Source of the DNA: JAOAGA01 sp964540515
GTDB lineage: Bacteria; CALINM01
Assembly: GCA_964540515.1 (NCBI GenBank)
Contig: CAZIMS010000002.1
Span: 1-64,000, forward strand
Direction of reading: 5' to 3'
Length of the DNA stretch: 64,000 nt
The translations under genes and the position numbers were made by a program. Shown here piece by piece: positions 26,371 through 34,336 of the stretch. The first letter of the stretch is position 1. Each line of letters opens with the position of its first letter. The notes below the pieces were generated by a model that was not told the origin of the DNA, made no database searches, and worked only from the letters and a program-made list of their open reading frames with translations.

Positions 26371-27338
26371 ATTTTTCTTTCTAAGGTGTATTCTGCCAGT
26401 ATGTTTAGATAAGTTTTAAAGGGGTCTTTTATAAAAGATATATTTTCCTTAGCCCTGTCAATATACTCTTTGGCTAAATTAAAGGAGTAATCAAAGGCGT
26501 TCATCTTTTTTAGGTAGGCAAAGAGCCTTTCAAAATCTTCCTTATCTTTTTCCTCTTTCAGGAAAAGCCCTTCTAAAAAAACTTTATTTTTGTCGTCGGA
26601 GTTTTTATAGGCGTAAATAAAAGGGATAGTAACCTTTCCATCAAAATAGTCTTGCCCCCTAGTTTTCCCCATTGTTTGATCTTCTACCAAATAATCAATA
26701 GTGTCATCAACTATCTGGAAGGCGATGCCAAGATTCATTCCGAAGTCTCTCATAAGTTTTTTTTCTTCATCACTTCCCTTCCCCAAAATTGCACCTATCT
26801 CAGAAGCTGCTGAGATTAAAATAGCTGTCTTGGACTTAACTATCTCTAAATACTCTTCTTCTGTGGTCTTCGGCTCATTAGTTTTTAAAAGTTGTAAAAG
26901 CTCCCCTTCTGCCATTTTGGTTGTAGCTCGAGATACACAATTAAGAACCTCCAAATCTCCATCATGAACAAGCTTTAAGAAAGAGCGAGCCAGTAAAAAA
27001 TCACCTACTAACACCGTGGCCTCGTTACCCCAGAGGATATTTGCTGTTGGTTGTCCTCTTCTAAGCTCGGCATAATCAACAACATCATCGTGAAGCAACG
27101 TGGCTGTATGAATAAACTCAAGTGTACTTGCTATAGCGTATATCCTGTCTTTTTCATAACCGAAAGCCTTAGACGAAAGAATTAAAACAATTGGCCTAAA
27201 CCTTTTCCCTCCGCTCTCGATCAAGTAAGAAGCCACTTTACCTATGAATGATATTGGAGAATCAAGAGATTTAGTAATTTCTTGCTTAACAAGCTCTAAA
27301 TCTTTTTCTAAAAGTTTTTGAATTTCCTTAAAATTCAT
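26367..27338 (-). CDS. ispB: Polyprenyl diphosphate synthase (trans-type, quinone side chain)
   Basis: A 323-residue enzyme with the two aspartate-rich motifs of trans-isoprenyl diphosphate synthases, LLHDDVVD near residues 82-89 and FQIVDDTID near 208-216. The N-terminal substrate motif GGKRFRP and RRGQPTANILWGNEATVLVGDFLL are also present. It elongates farnesyl or geranylgeranyl diphosphate to the long side chain of menaquinone, the presumed donor for the multiheme cytochromes nearby. The ATG at 27338 lies nine bases behind a good -10 element and has no Shine-Dalgarno, suggesting a leaderless transcript. Chain length cannot be read from sequence. Confidence 0.9.
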   Translation of the reverse strand: MNFKEIQKLLEKDLELVKQEITKSLDSPISFIGKVASYLIESGGKRFRPIVLILSSKAFGYEKDRIYAIASTLEFIHTATLLHDDVVDYAELRRGQPTANILWGNEATVLVGDFLLARSFLKLVHDGDLEVLNCVSRATTKMAEGELLQLLKTNEPKTTEEEYLEIVKSKTAILISAASEIGAILGKGSDEEKKLMRDFGMNLGIAFQIVDDTIDYLVEDQTMGKTRGQDYFDGKVTIPFIYAYKNSDDKNKVFLEGLFLKEEKDKEDFERLFAYLKKMNAFDYSFNLAKEYIDRAKENISFIKDPFKTYLNILAEYTLERKI

Positions 27339-27347
27339 AATTTTTAT

Positions 27348-27376
27348 ATGATAAAAGAAAACTTTTAATCTGTCAA
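27348..27376 (-). promoter_or_regulatory. Promoter of the ispB-M16 protease-hemL run, predicted leaderless
   Basis: On the minus strand TTGACA (27376-27371), a 17-bp spacer and TATCAT (27353-27348) form a strong sigma-70-like promoter. The ispB ATG begins only nine bases after the -10 hexamer. The predicted 5' leader is therefore 0-3 nt. Confidence 0.65.
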
Positions 27377-27674
27377 AAATTATTTAGGTAGGTCATCCGG
27401 ATATATAAACATCCCTAAGCAATAGTAATTAAGGATATTTTTTAATAATAGGGAAAAAAAGAAATAGTTAGCCTTTGAGAGGATAAAATAAATAGAGAAC
27501 CTATAATACATCTTTAGTAAGTACTGCTTGGCCTAAACTGGTTTTAGCTTTAACAAAAAAAGAATTTAAGACCTAAACTCGAAGAAAGTCCAAAAAAAAG
27601 CTTTATCTAATTTCAACATATTCTATTAAGACTAGTATTGTATTTGATTGAGTTGGGTGATAATTACAAATGCA

Positions 27675-27692
27675 AATATATGTGCATATATT
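27675..27692. promoter_or_regulatory. Perfect 8+8 dyad upstream of the cytochrome operon (candidate operator)
   Basis: AATATATG and CATATATT flank a 2-bp spacer, giving an 18-bp inverted repeat. It is extended by TGC/GC outside on each side with one offset base. It lies about 45 bp upstream of the putative -35 at 27719, a position suited to an activator. The cognate regulator is unknown. Confidence 0.4.
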
Positions 27693-27718
27693 GCGCCTAT
27701 ACATTAAAAATATTTCAT

Positions 27719-27748
27719 TTGACTAAGTTAGACAACTTTAATTATTAT
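27719..27748 (+). promoter_or_regulatory. Promoter with overlapping imperfect palindrome, multiheme cytochrome operon
   Basis: TTGACT at 27719-27724 with an 18-bp spacer and TATTAT at 27743-27748 predicts a start near 27755 and a leader of about 95 nt. The -35 lies inside TTGACTAAGTTAGACAA (27719-27735), a 17-bp palindrome with one mismatched pair. It could be a site for a dimeric regulator acting at the -35. Confidence 0.45.
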
Positions 27749-27849
27749 ATGAACATTTTTAGAGTTGTTTAATTAAAAAAAAATCAGATACTAAATATTT
27801 TTAATTTATTCGGCTCCAATGCCGTTGCAAACAATTTAGGGGGTACAAA

Positions 27850-29979
27850 ATGGAAGAAGAAAAAGAGAAAAAGCCAGAAAAAAGGCAAAATACCTGGCAA
27901 GAACTCAAAAAAACATTTAAGTTTTTTTGGAAAGCCTTCAAAACGATAATAAGAAGAGGAGTAATACAACACAAGCGTGGGCTTACAATAGGAGCAGGAA
28001 TTTTTTTCCTTTTTATGGTAGCTTTTAGCATTGGCATGTACAAATTCTCAGAAACTGCATTTTTCTGTGGCTCCTGCCATCACATGGAAGAATATGTAGC
28101 ATCTTGGAAAACTTCAACTCATAAAGACGTAGGTTGCATAGACTGTCACTACAAACCTGGAATTATCAACCATCTAAAAGGTAAGTGGAGAGATGGCCAA
28201 GTCTCGCTCATTTATGTTATATCAGGAAAAACCCCGCCCCGAGCACACGCACAGGTTGATGATGAAAGTTGCCTCCAGAGTAAATGTCACTCCAAGGCAG
28301 AATTAGACACTCCTATAGTTTTCAAAAACGTTGTTTTTAACCACTCAAATCATCTTAAAGAGCTTAAAAGGGAAAAAAAGCTGCGTTGTACCACTTGCCA
28401 TTCACAGATTGTCCAAGGAACTCACATGGTTGTTACCGATGTAGAGTGTTTTATCTGCCATTTCTACAAGGAGAAAGGTCAAAAAGAGCTCCCTGCTTTC
28501 TCAAAGTGTACAGCCTGTCACTTTGAAGCAAAAGGTGAGATTAAGATTGGTGATTTTTATTTTAACCACAAAAACTACATGAAACGCGGTATTGCTTGTG
28601 AAAAATGTCATACAAATATGATAGAAGGTGATGGTCGCATCAAAGAGAATACCTGTCTGCAATGCCATGATAAGAAGCAGGTTATAGAGGCTAAGTACAC
28701 TCCAGAGTATTTGCATAGAATCCACGTTACTGACTACAAGGTTGAATGTTTTGCCTGCCATTCAGTAATAAAGCATGAGACTAAAAAATTGCATTACAGA
28801 TCGGCAGATCAGTCGGAATGTGTTCAATGTCACAGACCAGAAGATCATCACGACAGTGTTGTCAATATGTATATAGGGAAGGGAGCTAAATTTGTTGAAG
28901 ACACCCCAAACCGTAAAGCTACTCTCAATATGGACTGCACCATGTGCCATGATGCTAGCAGAGACAAATCCCAAATTGCTGCAAAGTGCAGTGGTTGTCA
29001 TGGCAATTTTACTGACAGCATGGTTGGAAGATGGAATAAGCTTGTAAGAGAAAATCAGGCCGAACTATTAAAAGACATACAACTCACTAAAGAAGTGATA
29101 GCTGGTAAGAAGCTTGAATCAAAATTGAAAAAGAAGATTGACGAAGCTATGTATAATTACGCTTTTATAGAAAACGGACATGGAGCACATAACATTATTT
29201 ACACTATGAAGATAATCGAGACTACTCGCAATGTACTAAGAGAAGTAAGAGCTAAAGTTACTGGTGAAACCATAGTTGTCAAACCCTTTAAACTTTCCTG
29301 TACCACCTTATGTCATGGCAACATTAATCAGAGGAAGATAGCTTTTGGCACGGTTAACTTCCCCCACGAGCCACATGCTGAAAATGATGAGGCATGCACC
29401 ACCTGTCATTCAAAATACGATAATCACGGAAAGACAACTATGAAAGGTTGCAGCAGTTGTCATCATGGAGAAGGAATTGGCAAAGTGACTTGTCAGGACT
29501 GCCACAAGAGCGAAGTAGCGATGTTTATGGGAACAGGAGTTGCAGGAGTTCAAGGTATAAAGAGTCCACTACAGAAAAAGGCAGATTGCATAAGCTGTCA
29601 CAGCGGCATTAAAAAGACTGGCAAGCATGATCTTTCAAGCATCAAAGCCTCCTGCAAAAACTGTCATAAAAAAGATTATTCCGGTACAGTTAATGAGTGG
29701 GCAAAAAAGAACAAGGAATTGAAAGAAAAATACACAGCTGAGCTTGCTGCTATAGAAAAGGATATAGATGCTATAGAATCAGCGGAGGGCAAACATTTTG
29801 TTCCTCTAAGAACTCTTTTTGAGGAGTTAGACGAGGAGGTAAAATTCCTCACTCTTGGAGGATTTAATCACAATCACCTATATAGCGCTGCTATTGCAGA
29901 GAAGATTGATAAAAATTTAGAGAGATTAAAAAAGATGATAAAAGACAAAAAGGCTGGTAAAAAGATAAAGCTAATTTAG
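27850..29979 (+). CDS. NapC/NirT-like membrane-anchored multiheme cytochrome c with 18 predicted heme sites
   Basis: A 709-residue protein with a basic cytoplasmic N-terminus and one transmembrane anchor (GLTIGAGIFFLFMVAFSIGMYKF, about 44-66). A NapC/NrfH-like start follows (FFCGSCHHMEEYVASW, then GCIDCHYKPG), the form used for menaquinol oxidation. Counting along the chain I find 16 CXXCH motifs plus two expanded ones, CLQSKCH (CX4CH) and CTTLCH (CX3CH). A 90-residue heme-free helical insert (about 395-480) splits the heme part. The C-terminus is a charged coiled-coil-like tail without heme. It would pass electrons from the quinol pool into a periplasmic heme wire. A strong intrinsic terminator follows. 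The electron acceptor (nitrogen oxide, metal or other) is not evident. Confidence 0.85.
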   Translation: MEEEKEKKPEKRQNTWQELKKTFKFFWKAFKTIIRRGVIQHKRGLTIGAGIFFLFMVAFSIGMYKFSETAFFCGSCHHMEEYVASWKTSTHKDVGCIDCHYKPGIINHLKGKWRDGQVSLIYVISGKTPPRAHAQVDDESCLQSKCHSKAELDTPIVFKNVVFNHSNHLKELKREKKLRCTTCHSQIVQGTHMVVTDVECFICHFYKEKGQKELPAFSKCTACHFEAKGEIKIGDFYFNHKNYMKRGIACEKCHTNMIEGDGRIKENTCLQCHDKKQVIEAKYTPEYLHRIHVTDYKVECFACHSVIKHETKKLHYRSADQSECVQCHRPEDHHDSVVNMYIGKGAKFVEDTPNRKATLNMDCTMCHDASRDKSQIAAKCSGCHGNFTDSMVGRWNKLVRENQAELLKDIQLTKEVIAGKKLESKLKKKIDEAMYNYAFIENGHGAHNIIYTMKIIETTRNVLREVRAKVTGETIVVKPFKLSCTTLCHGNINQRKIAFGTVNFPHEPHAENDEACTTCHSKYDNHGKTTMKGCSSCHHGEGIGKVTCQDCHKSEVAMFMGTGVAGVQGIKSPLQKKADCISCHSGIKKTGKHDLSSIKASCKNCHKKDYSGTVNEWAKKNKELKEKYTAELAAIEKDIDAIESAEGKHFVPLRTLFEELDEEVKFLTLGGFNHNHLYSAAIAEKIDKNLERLKKMIKDKKAGKKIKLI

Positions 29980-30006
29980 CTTAGTAATTTTAAGTTGTGC
30001 AATTTC

Positions 30007-30041
30007 GCCCTGCCGGAGATAGTGACGGCAGGGCTTTTTTT
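30007..30041 (+). terminator. Strong intrinsic terminator after the 18-heme cytochrome gene
   Basis: GCCCTGCCG (30007-30015) pairs perfectly with CGGCAGGGC (30026-30034) around a ten-base loop, followed by seven T residues. It separates the 18-heme gene from the downstream 13-heme/cytochrome b pair. Confidence 0.92.
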
Positions 30042-30136
30042 ATTTAATCAGAATGGATATTCTACTAATCATCTTCAAGTAAAAAAGACAACATCATTCT
30101 CCAATTGACAGAAATTAAAAAATTCTAAAAACACAC

Positions 30137-30165
30137 TTGACAGTGAGAAAAATGTCTGTTAGATT
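30137..30165 (+). promoter_or_regulatory. Promoter of the 13-heme cytochrome/cytochrome b pair
   Basis: TTGACA (30137-30142), 17-bp spacer and TAGATT (30160-30165). The predicted start is near 30172. A run of G residues (30220-30226) supplies the ribosome-binding site for ATG 30230. Confidence 0.6.
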
Positions 30166-30229
30166 TTTGTCTAAGTGCATTAAAAAAAACTAATTATAAT
30201 TTATTAAAAATCTTGAAGTGGGGGGGAAA

Positions 30230-31603
30230 ATGATGCGTAAAATTACGATTCTAATTTTTTCTACGCTATTGTCTTTCATTATTTACAACGCAGGTTTATG
30301 TAAAGTTGTAACAAATGATGAGTGTCTGGGTTGCCACAGCGACAAGGGAATGACTATGCGTGGTCCAGATGGGAAAGAGATATCTCTTTATCTTGATAAA
30401 GAAGTATTTACTCAATCTGTCCATGCGAAACTAAAGTGTGTAGACTGCCATAGCAGTATAACAGATATACCCCATGACCGAGTAAAGAAAGTAGATTGTG
30501 AGAAGTGCCATGCAGAGTCAGCTAAAAGCTATAAAGGCAGCATCCACGAGACATCAAAAAAAATTAAGAAGGGACCCACATGCCAGGGGTGCCATGGTAA
30601 GCACACAATTAAAAAGGATGATAAATTTCCACATTTTGTATGCAAAAGCTGCCATCCTAAGTCTTATGAAGAGTACAAAGATAGTGCCCATGGCGTTGCT
30701 GCAATAGGCAAGAAAGGTGATTTCGATGAGGTAGCAACTTGTCATGACTGCCATGGTGGACATAAGATTTACAAAAAGGATGATCCTCGGTCGGCAGTTT
30801 ATCACCTTAACTTACCTCATACCTGTGGTAAATGCCACGCAAATGAAGAGCTTGCTAAAAGACACAATATCCCTGTTCATAATGCCTATCAGCTATACAT
30901 GGATAGCATACACGGCAGAGCAATAACAAAGAGTGGACTCTTGGTATCAGCAAACTGTATAGACTGTCATGGCGGCCATGATATTAGAAAACATACTGAC
31001 AAAAAATCATTAGTACATAGAGACAATATTTCCACTACCTGTGGAAAATGTCACGCAGGTATTGTTGAGATATTTGAAGATAGCATTCATGGGGTTGAAC
31101 TTAAAAAGGGAAATCCAGAGGCTCCAACTTGTGTAAGTTGTCATACGGCACATGAGATTTCAAGGGTTGAAAAAGATACCTGGTTGCTTGATGTTATTAA
31201 TGAATGTGGTACTTGCCACAAGCGGGCGATAATGACCTATAGGAATGATTATCATGGCAAAATTACCACTCTTGGTTTTACAAGAGTAGCCAAGTGTGCC
31301 GATTGTCATGGTTCACATGAAATTCAAAAAAGAAAGGATCCACGCTCAAAAATTAATGAAAAAAATCTCATAGATACATGTAAAAAATGTCATCCAGGCT
31401 CTAACAAAAGTTTTGTTAAGTATATGATACACGCAGATTACAAAGACAAAGAAAATTACCCAATCCTTTATTATACCTTTGTTTTTATGACAGGACTGCT
31501 CTTGACTGTATTCGGCTTTTTTGGGATTCACGCACTGCTCTGGCTGCCGAGGTCATGGATTGAGAGATACAGCAAAAAAAATAAAAAACATTGGGAGGAG
31601 TAA
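30230..31603 (+). CDS. Membrane-anchored 13-heme cytochrome c
   Basis: From ATG 30230 the protein has 457 residues: a signal peptide (KITILIFSTLLSFIIYNAGLC), 13 CXXCH motifs, and a C-terminal transmembrane helix (YYTFVFMTGLLLTVFGFFGIHALLW) followed by a basic tail. Between heme sites a repeated [YF]xx[SD]xHG signature occurs (KGSIHE, KDSAHG, MDSIHG, FEDSIHG, RNDYHG), whose histidines are likely distal heme ligands, giving a tandem-repeat heme rod. I chose ATG 30230 over the apparent GTG at 30218 because the G-run between them is the Shine-Dalgarno. The gene is followed by its cytochrome b partner after one base, so the pair should form a membrane quinol:cytochrome c module. Confidence 0.85.
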   Translation: MMRKITILIFSTLLSFIIYNAGLCKVVTNDECLGCHSDKGMTMRGPDGKEISLYLDKEVFTQSVHAKLKCVDCHSSITDIPHDRVKKVDCEKCHAESAKSYKGSIHETSKKIKKGPTCQGCHGKHTIKKDDKFPHFVCKSCHPKSYEEYKDSAHGVAAIGKKGDFDEVATCHDCHGGHKIYKKDDPRSAVYHLNLPHTCGKCHANEELAKRHNIPVHNAYQLYMDSIHGRAITKSGLLVSANCIDCHGGHDIRKHTDKKSLVHRDNISTTCGKCHAGIVEIFEDSIHGVELKKGNPEAPTCVSCHTAHEISRVEKDTWLLDVINECGTCHKRAIMTYRNDYHGKITTLGFTRVAKCADCHGSHEIQKRKDPRSKINEKNLIDTCKKCHPGSNKSFVKYMIHADYKDKENYPILYYTFVFMTGLLLTVFGFFGIHALLWLPRSWIERYSKKNKKHWEE

Positions 31604-31604
31604 A

Positions 31605-32462
31605 ATGGCTGCCGAGGAAAAACATTACTTTAGATTTAGTTTATTCCATAGATACATGCATGGTTTGGTGATAATAAGTTTTTTGGGGCTTGCTCTGACA
31701 GGAATGCCTCTTAAGTATTGCAATACTAAATGGGCATGGGATATTGCCCATTGCATGGGCGGATTTCAGGCTGCAGGCTTAATACATCGCATTTGTGCCG
31801 TAATAACCTTTGGATATTTTCTGGGTCATTTAATTTATCTTTTTCATTTTTTTCTATTTAAAAACAAAGAGCCCTTTTTTAAATATATTTTGGGTCCAAA
31901 CTCAATGGTTCCTAATCTAAAAGATGCAAGAGACTTAATAGATAATATTAAATATTTTATTGGAATGGGCCCTAAACCTAAATTTGATAGATGGACATAT
32001 TGGGAAAAGTTTGATTATTGGGCGGTTTTTTGGGGGATGTTTATGATAGGTGGGTCTGGTTTGCTCTTATGGTTCCCGACATTTTTTTCTAACTTTTTTC
32101 CAGGCTGGGTATTAAATATTGCAGCAATAATACACAGTGATGAGGCGCTTTTAGCATCAGGTTTTATATTTACTTTTCACTATATACATACACACATAAG
32201 GGGAGATAAATTTCCAATGGATTCGGTTATATTTACAGGTAGAATCTCTTTAGAAGAGCTTAAGGAAGAGAGACCATTGGAGTATGAAAGACTTGTAAAT
32301 GAAGGAAGACTTAATGAAATTGAAACTGAGGCAACACCCAAATGGCTAAAAAATTTTAGTAAGGTTGTAGGATTTTCTGCTCTTATAGTTGGTCTAATAA
32401 TTGTAGGTCTTATTATCCACACAGAATATGTGCACATAATGCATATTTTAGGTATAAATTAA
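31605..32462 (+). CDS. Cytochrome b subunit (FdnI/HydC-type di-heme membrane protein)
   Basis: A 285-residue membrane protein with four to five hydrophobic segments. It starts MAAEEKHYFRFSLFHRYMHGLVIISFLGL, has conserved helix histidines (FHRYMHG, LIHRICAVITF, GHLIYLFHFF, IHSDEALLASGFIFTFHYIHTH), and ends with a last hydrophobic helix (VGFSALIVGLIIVGLIIHTEY). This is the pattern of formate dehydrogenase/hydrogenase-type cytochromes b that hold two heme b and a quinone site. GGAGGAG just before ATG 31605 sets the start; a longer frame reading back into the 13-heme gene is artefactual. It should connect the quinone pool with the 13-heme cytochrome. A terminator follows. Confidence 0.87.
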   Translation: MAAEEKHYFRFSLFHRYMHGLVIISFLGLALTGMPLKYCNTKWAWDIAHCMGGFQAAGLIHRICAVITFGYFLGHLIYLFHFFLFKNKEPFFKYILGPNSMVPNLKDARDLIDNIKYFIGMGPKPKFDRWTYWEKFDYWAVFWGMFMIGGSGLLLWFPTFFSNFFPGWVLNIAAIIHSDEALLASGFIFTFHYIHTHIRGDKFPMDSVIFTGRISLEELKEERPLEYERLVNEGRLNEIETEATPKWLKNFSKVVGFSALIVGLIIVGLIIHTEYVHIMHILGIN

Positions 32463-32480
32463 AATTTATCAGTGAAATTA

Positions 32481-32528
32481 GGCGCATGCAACATTATAAT
32501 AGGCAATACATGTATGCGCCTTTTTTTA
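32481..32528 (+). terminator. Intrinsic terminator after the cytochrome b gene
   Basis: GGCGCATGCA (32481-32490) pairs with TGTATGCGCC (32511-32520), a ten-bp stem with one G-U pair and a 20-nt loop, followed by seven T residues. Confidence 0.8.
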
Positions 32529-32790
32529 TAAAAAAATGTAGTTTCTTATAAACATAACTTTATTAGAAAAAAGTTTTTTGTATTCCTGTTGGTATACTTA
32601 GGTAGAACCTTAAGTGTTTATAAAAAAACCAAAGCACTTTTATCAAACTTATAAGATTTTACTTCTTTTTATTGAAAAAGCATTTGCTTTATAATAATTT
32701 CTAACATTATTCTTCTTCCTTGAATAATTTTCTGTTTATTGAGAGTGATATCAAAAATGTTGAAAAACTAAAGATTGTAAAAATTTAATT

Positions 32791-32808
32791 AATCAAAAAT
32801 AATTGATT
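32791..32808. promoter_or_regulatory. Inverted repeat AATCAA-N6-TTGATT upstream of the tetraheme module
   Basis: Perfect 6-bp arms with a 6-bp spacer, centred at about -70 relative to the predicted start near 32870. Position and half-site content recall CRP/FNR-family sites, but the arms are in the opposite order from the FNR consensus. The regulator cannot be named. Confidence 0.3.
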
Positions 32809-32834
32809 TATTTAAAAAAGAGCTTGGTGCTGTG

Positions 32835-32863
32835 TTGACTTCTCTATATTTTTTTTGTAAAAT
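32835..32863 (+). promoter_or_regulatory. Promoter of the tetraheme/ferredoxin/NrfD operon
   Basis: TTGACT (32835-32840), 17-bp spacer and TAAAAT (32858-32863). The predicted start is near 32870. A ribosome-binding site AGGGGG lies before ATG 32895. Confidence 0.65.
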
Positions 32864-32894
32864 TCTTACTTTAAGTTTCTATAGGGGGAACTAA

Positions 32895-33389
32895 ATGAAA
32901 AAAACTATTATTATTACAGTCCTTTTAGTTTTATCTATGTCAGCAAAGCTTTTTGCTGAAAAGTCAAAAATCTATTCTGTACCCTATCCTCCTCTTTCAA
33001 AAGGCATTTTTCCCTGTATGAATTGCCATGATGGTATGGATAGGAACAAGAAGAAAAGGGCACTTAAGGAAATGCATCAGAACATCAAGATTGAGCATCA
33101 CGGTGATAGGTGGTGCTATGACTGTCATGACGAAAGAAACATGGATAGACTAAAGCTTTCAAATGGTGAGTATGTCAAATTTCAAGAGTCCTATAAGCTC
33201 TGTGCCCAGTGTCATGGAAACGTTTACAATGATTGGCAGAAGGGTATACATGGTAAAATAACAGGTTACTGGAAGGGTGAAAAGCAGTATCTACTCTGTG
33301 TTCATTGTCACGATCCCCATACTCCAAGATTTAAACCGATGAAACCCGAACCTGCTCCAGTAAGACCAGACAAAGCAAGTAGTCATTAA
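32895..33389 (+). CDS. Periplasmic tetraheme cytochrome c, quinol oxidoreductase subunit (CbcS-like)
   Basis: A 164-residue exported protein: signal peptide KKTIIITVLLVLSMSAKLFAE with cleavage after LFA, then four CXXCH sites (CMNCH, CYDCH, CAQCH, CVHCH) and a proline-rich C-terminal tail. It is the first gene of a three-gene operon with a four-cluster ferredoxin and an NrfD-type membrane protein. The same trio of tetraheme cytochrome, Fe-S subunit and membrane subunit defines the Cbc4 (CbcSTU) menaquinol oxidoreductase of Geobacter and related NrfBCD/PsrABC-like complexes. It would be the electron exit (or entry) point in the periplasm. Confidence 0.85.
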   Translation: MKKTIIITVLLVLSMSAKLFAEKSKIYSVPYPPLSKGIFPCMNCHDGMDRNKKKRALKEMHQNIKIEHHGDRWCYDCHDERNMDRLKLSNGEYVKFQESYKLCAQCHGNVYNDWQKGIHGKITGYWKGEKQYLLCVHCHDPHTPRFKPMKPEPAPVRPDKASSH

Positions 33390-33406
33390 TTTAGGAGGTA
33401 TCAATA

Positions 33407-34318
33407 ATGATAGATTTCAAAGAGAAGTTCAAAAATAGAAGAAGGTTAATTAAGTTATTTGCAGCAGGAGTAGCTGCTGCTTTAAGCCCCTTTGCGGCCA
33501 AAGAAAGCGATGCGAAGATTGATTGGGAAGAGTATTTTCAGAAGCATTATAGAGAGATGACCAAAGACGAAAAAGAAAAATTGGCTAAAAAACTTGAGAA
33601 AAAATACAAAGAAACATACAAAAAAGATTTTAAAGTAAAAATGACTGACCCAATGGATGGTGTAGAGTTTGGCTATGCCCTAAATCTTTCAAAATGCATT
33701 GGCTGCAGAAAATGTGTTTATGCATGTGTGAATGAAAACAACCTTTCAAGAAGGCCACAGATCCAATATATTAGAGTGTTAAAGATGAAAAATGGTGAGT
33801 TCGACATTGAAAAATCAGATCATTATTATGAACCAGCATTGGTACCAGAACCAGGTTATTTTTACTTTCCTGTTCAGTGTCAGCAGTGTAGAAAGGCCCC
33901 ATGTATAAAGGCCTGTCCAATCAAGGCAACCTGGACGGAAAAGGATGGTATAGTTGTTGTAGATTATAACTGGTGTATAGGCTGTAAATATTGTATGTCA
34001 GCTTGTCCCTATTTTGGCAGGAGATTTAATAGAAGAAATCCTGTAATACCTGAGAATGAGATAAACACTAACGTCCATTATTTGGGCAATAGACCTAGAC
34101 CATGGAATGTAGTAGAAAAATGCACTTATTGCATCCAAAGATCTAGAGAGGGGAGATATCCAGCCTGTTTAGAGGCTTGTCCTGTAGGAGCAAGAAAATT
34201 TGGTAACTTACTTGATCCTAATGATGAGATTAGGCAAGTTATTGATAACAAAAGAGTGTTTATTTTCAAACAAGATTTGAATACAATTCCAAGATTTTAT
34301 TACTTTTTCCATGATTAA
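33407..34318 (+). CDS. Four-cluster ferredoxin-type Fe-S subunit with Tat-like signal (NrfC/CbcT-like)
   Basis: A 303-residue protein with cysteine motifs for four [4Fe-4S] clusters: CIGCRKCVYAC, CQQCRKAPCIKACP, CIGCKYCMSACP and CTYCIQRSREGRYPACLEACP, the DmsB/NrfC/PsrB pattern. The N-terminus KNRRRLIKLFAAGVAAALSPFAA has a twin-arginine-like signal, so the protein should be exported folded to the periplasm, where it docks on the NrfD-like membrane subunit. A charged, lysine-rich linker (about 35-75) precedes the first cluster. It starts 17 bp after the tetraheme gene, with a good AGGAGG. Confidence 0.9.
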   Translation: MIDFKEKFKNRRRLIKLFAAGVAAALSPFAAKESDAKIDWEEYFQKHYREMTKDEKEKLAKKLEKKYKETYKKDFKVKMTDPMDGVEFGYALNLSKCIGCRKCVYACVNENNLSRRPQIQYIRVLKMKNGEFDIEKSDHYYEPALVPEPGYFYFPVQCQQCRKAPCIKACPIKATWTEKDGIVVVDYNWCIGCKYCMSACPYFGRRFNRRNPVIPENEINTNVHYLGNRPRPWNVVEKCTYCIQRSREGRYPACLEACPVGARKFGNLLDPNDEIRQVIDNKRVFIFKQDLNTIPRFYYFFHD

Positions 34319-34336
34319 TTAGAGAGGGGTGATTTT

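Larger units (their letters stand above)
27377..27849. other. Long AT-rich intergenic region upstream of the multiheme cytochrome operon
   Basis: This 473-bp gap separates divergent transcription units and contains no plausible gene or tRNA. It holds a dyad (27675-27692), a promoter (27719-27748) and a ribosome-binding site AGGGGG (27838-27843) for the 18-heme cytochrome gene. The first about 290 bp show only AT-rich sequence. The length is exceptional for this window and suggests regulatory content. Confidence 0.6.
32463..32894. other. Intergenic region between the two cytochrome modules
   Basis: This 432-bp AT-rich gap carries the terminator of the upstream unit (32481-32528), an inverted repeat (32791-32808) and a promoter (32835-32863) for the tetraheme module. 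The roughly 260 bp between terminator and inverted repeat contain no reading frame, tRNA or hairpin I can support. Confidence 0.6.

Noticed and set aside
27784..28043. Minus-strand frames antisense to the start of the 18-heme cytochrome gene
   Set aside because: They are Phe-rich translations of the lysine-rich antisense region, without start signals or conservation hints.
30744..30926. Additional frames inside the 13-heme cytochrome gene
   Set aside because: They are frame-shifted shadows of a repetitive CXXCH gene and lack any independent signal.
31521..31604. N-terminal extension of the cytochrome b gene reading back into the 13-heme gene
   Set aside because: GGAGGAG immediately before ATG 31605 sets the start, and the upstream residues are an out-of-frame reading of the cytochrome tail.
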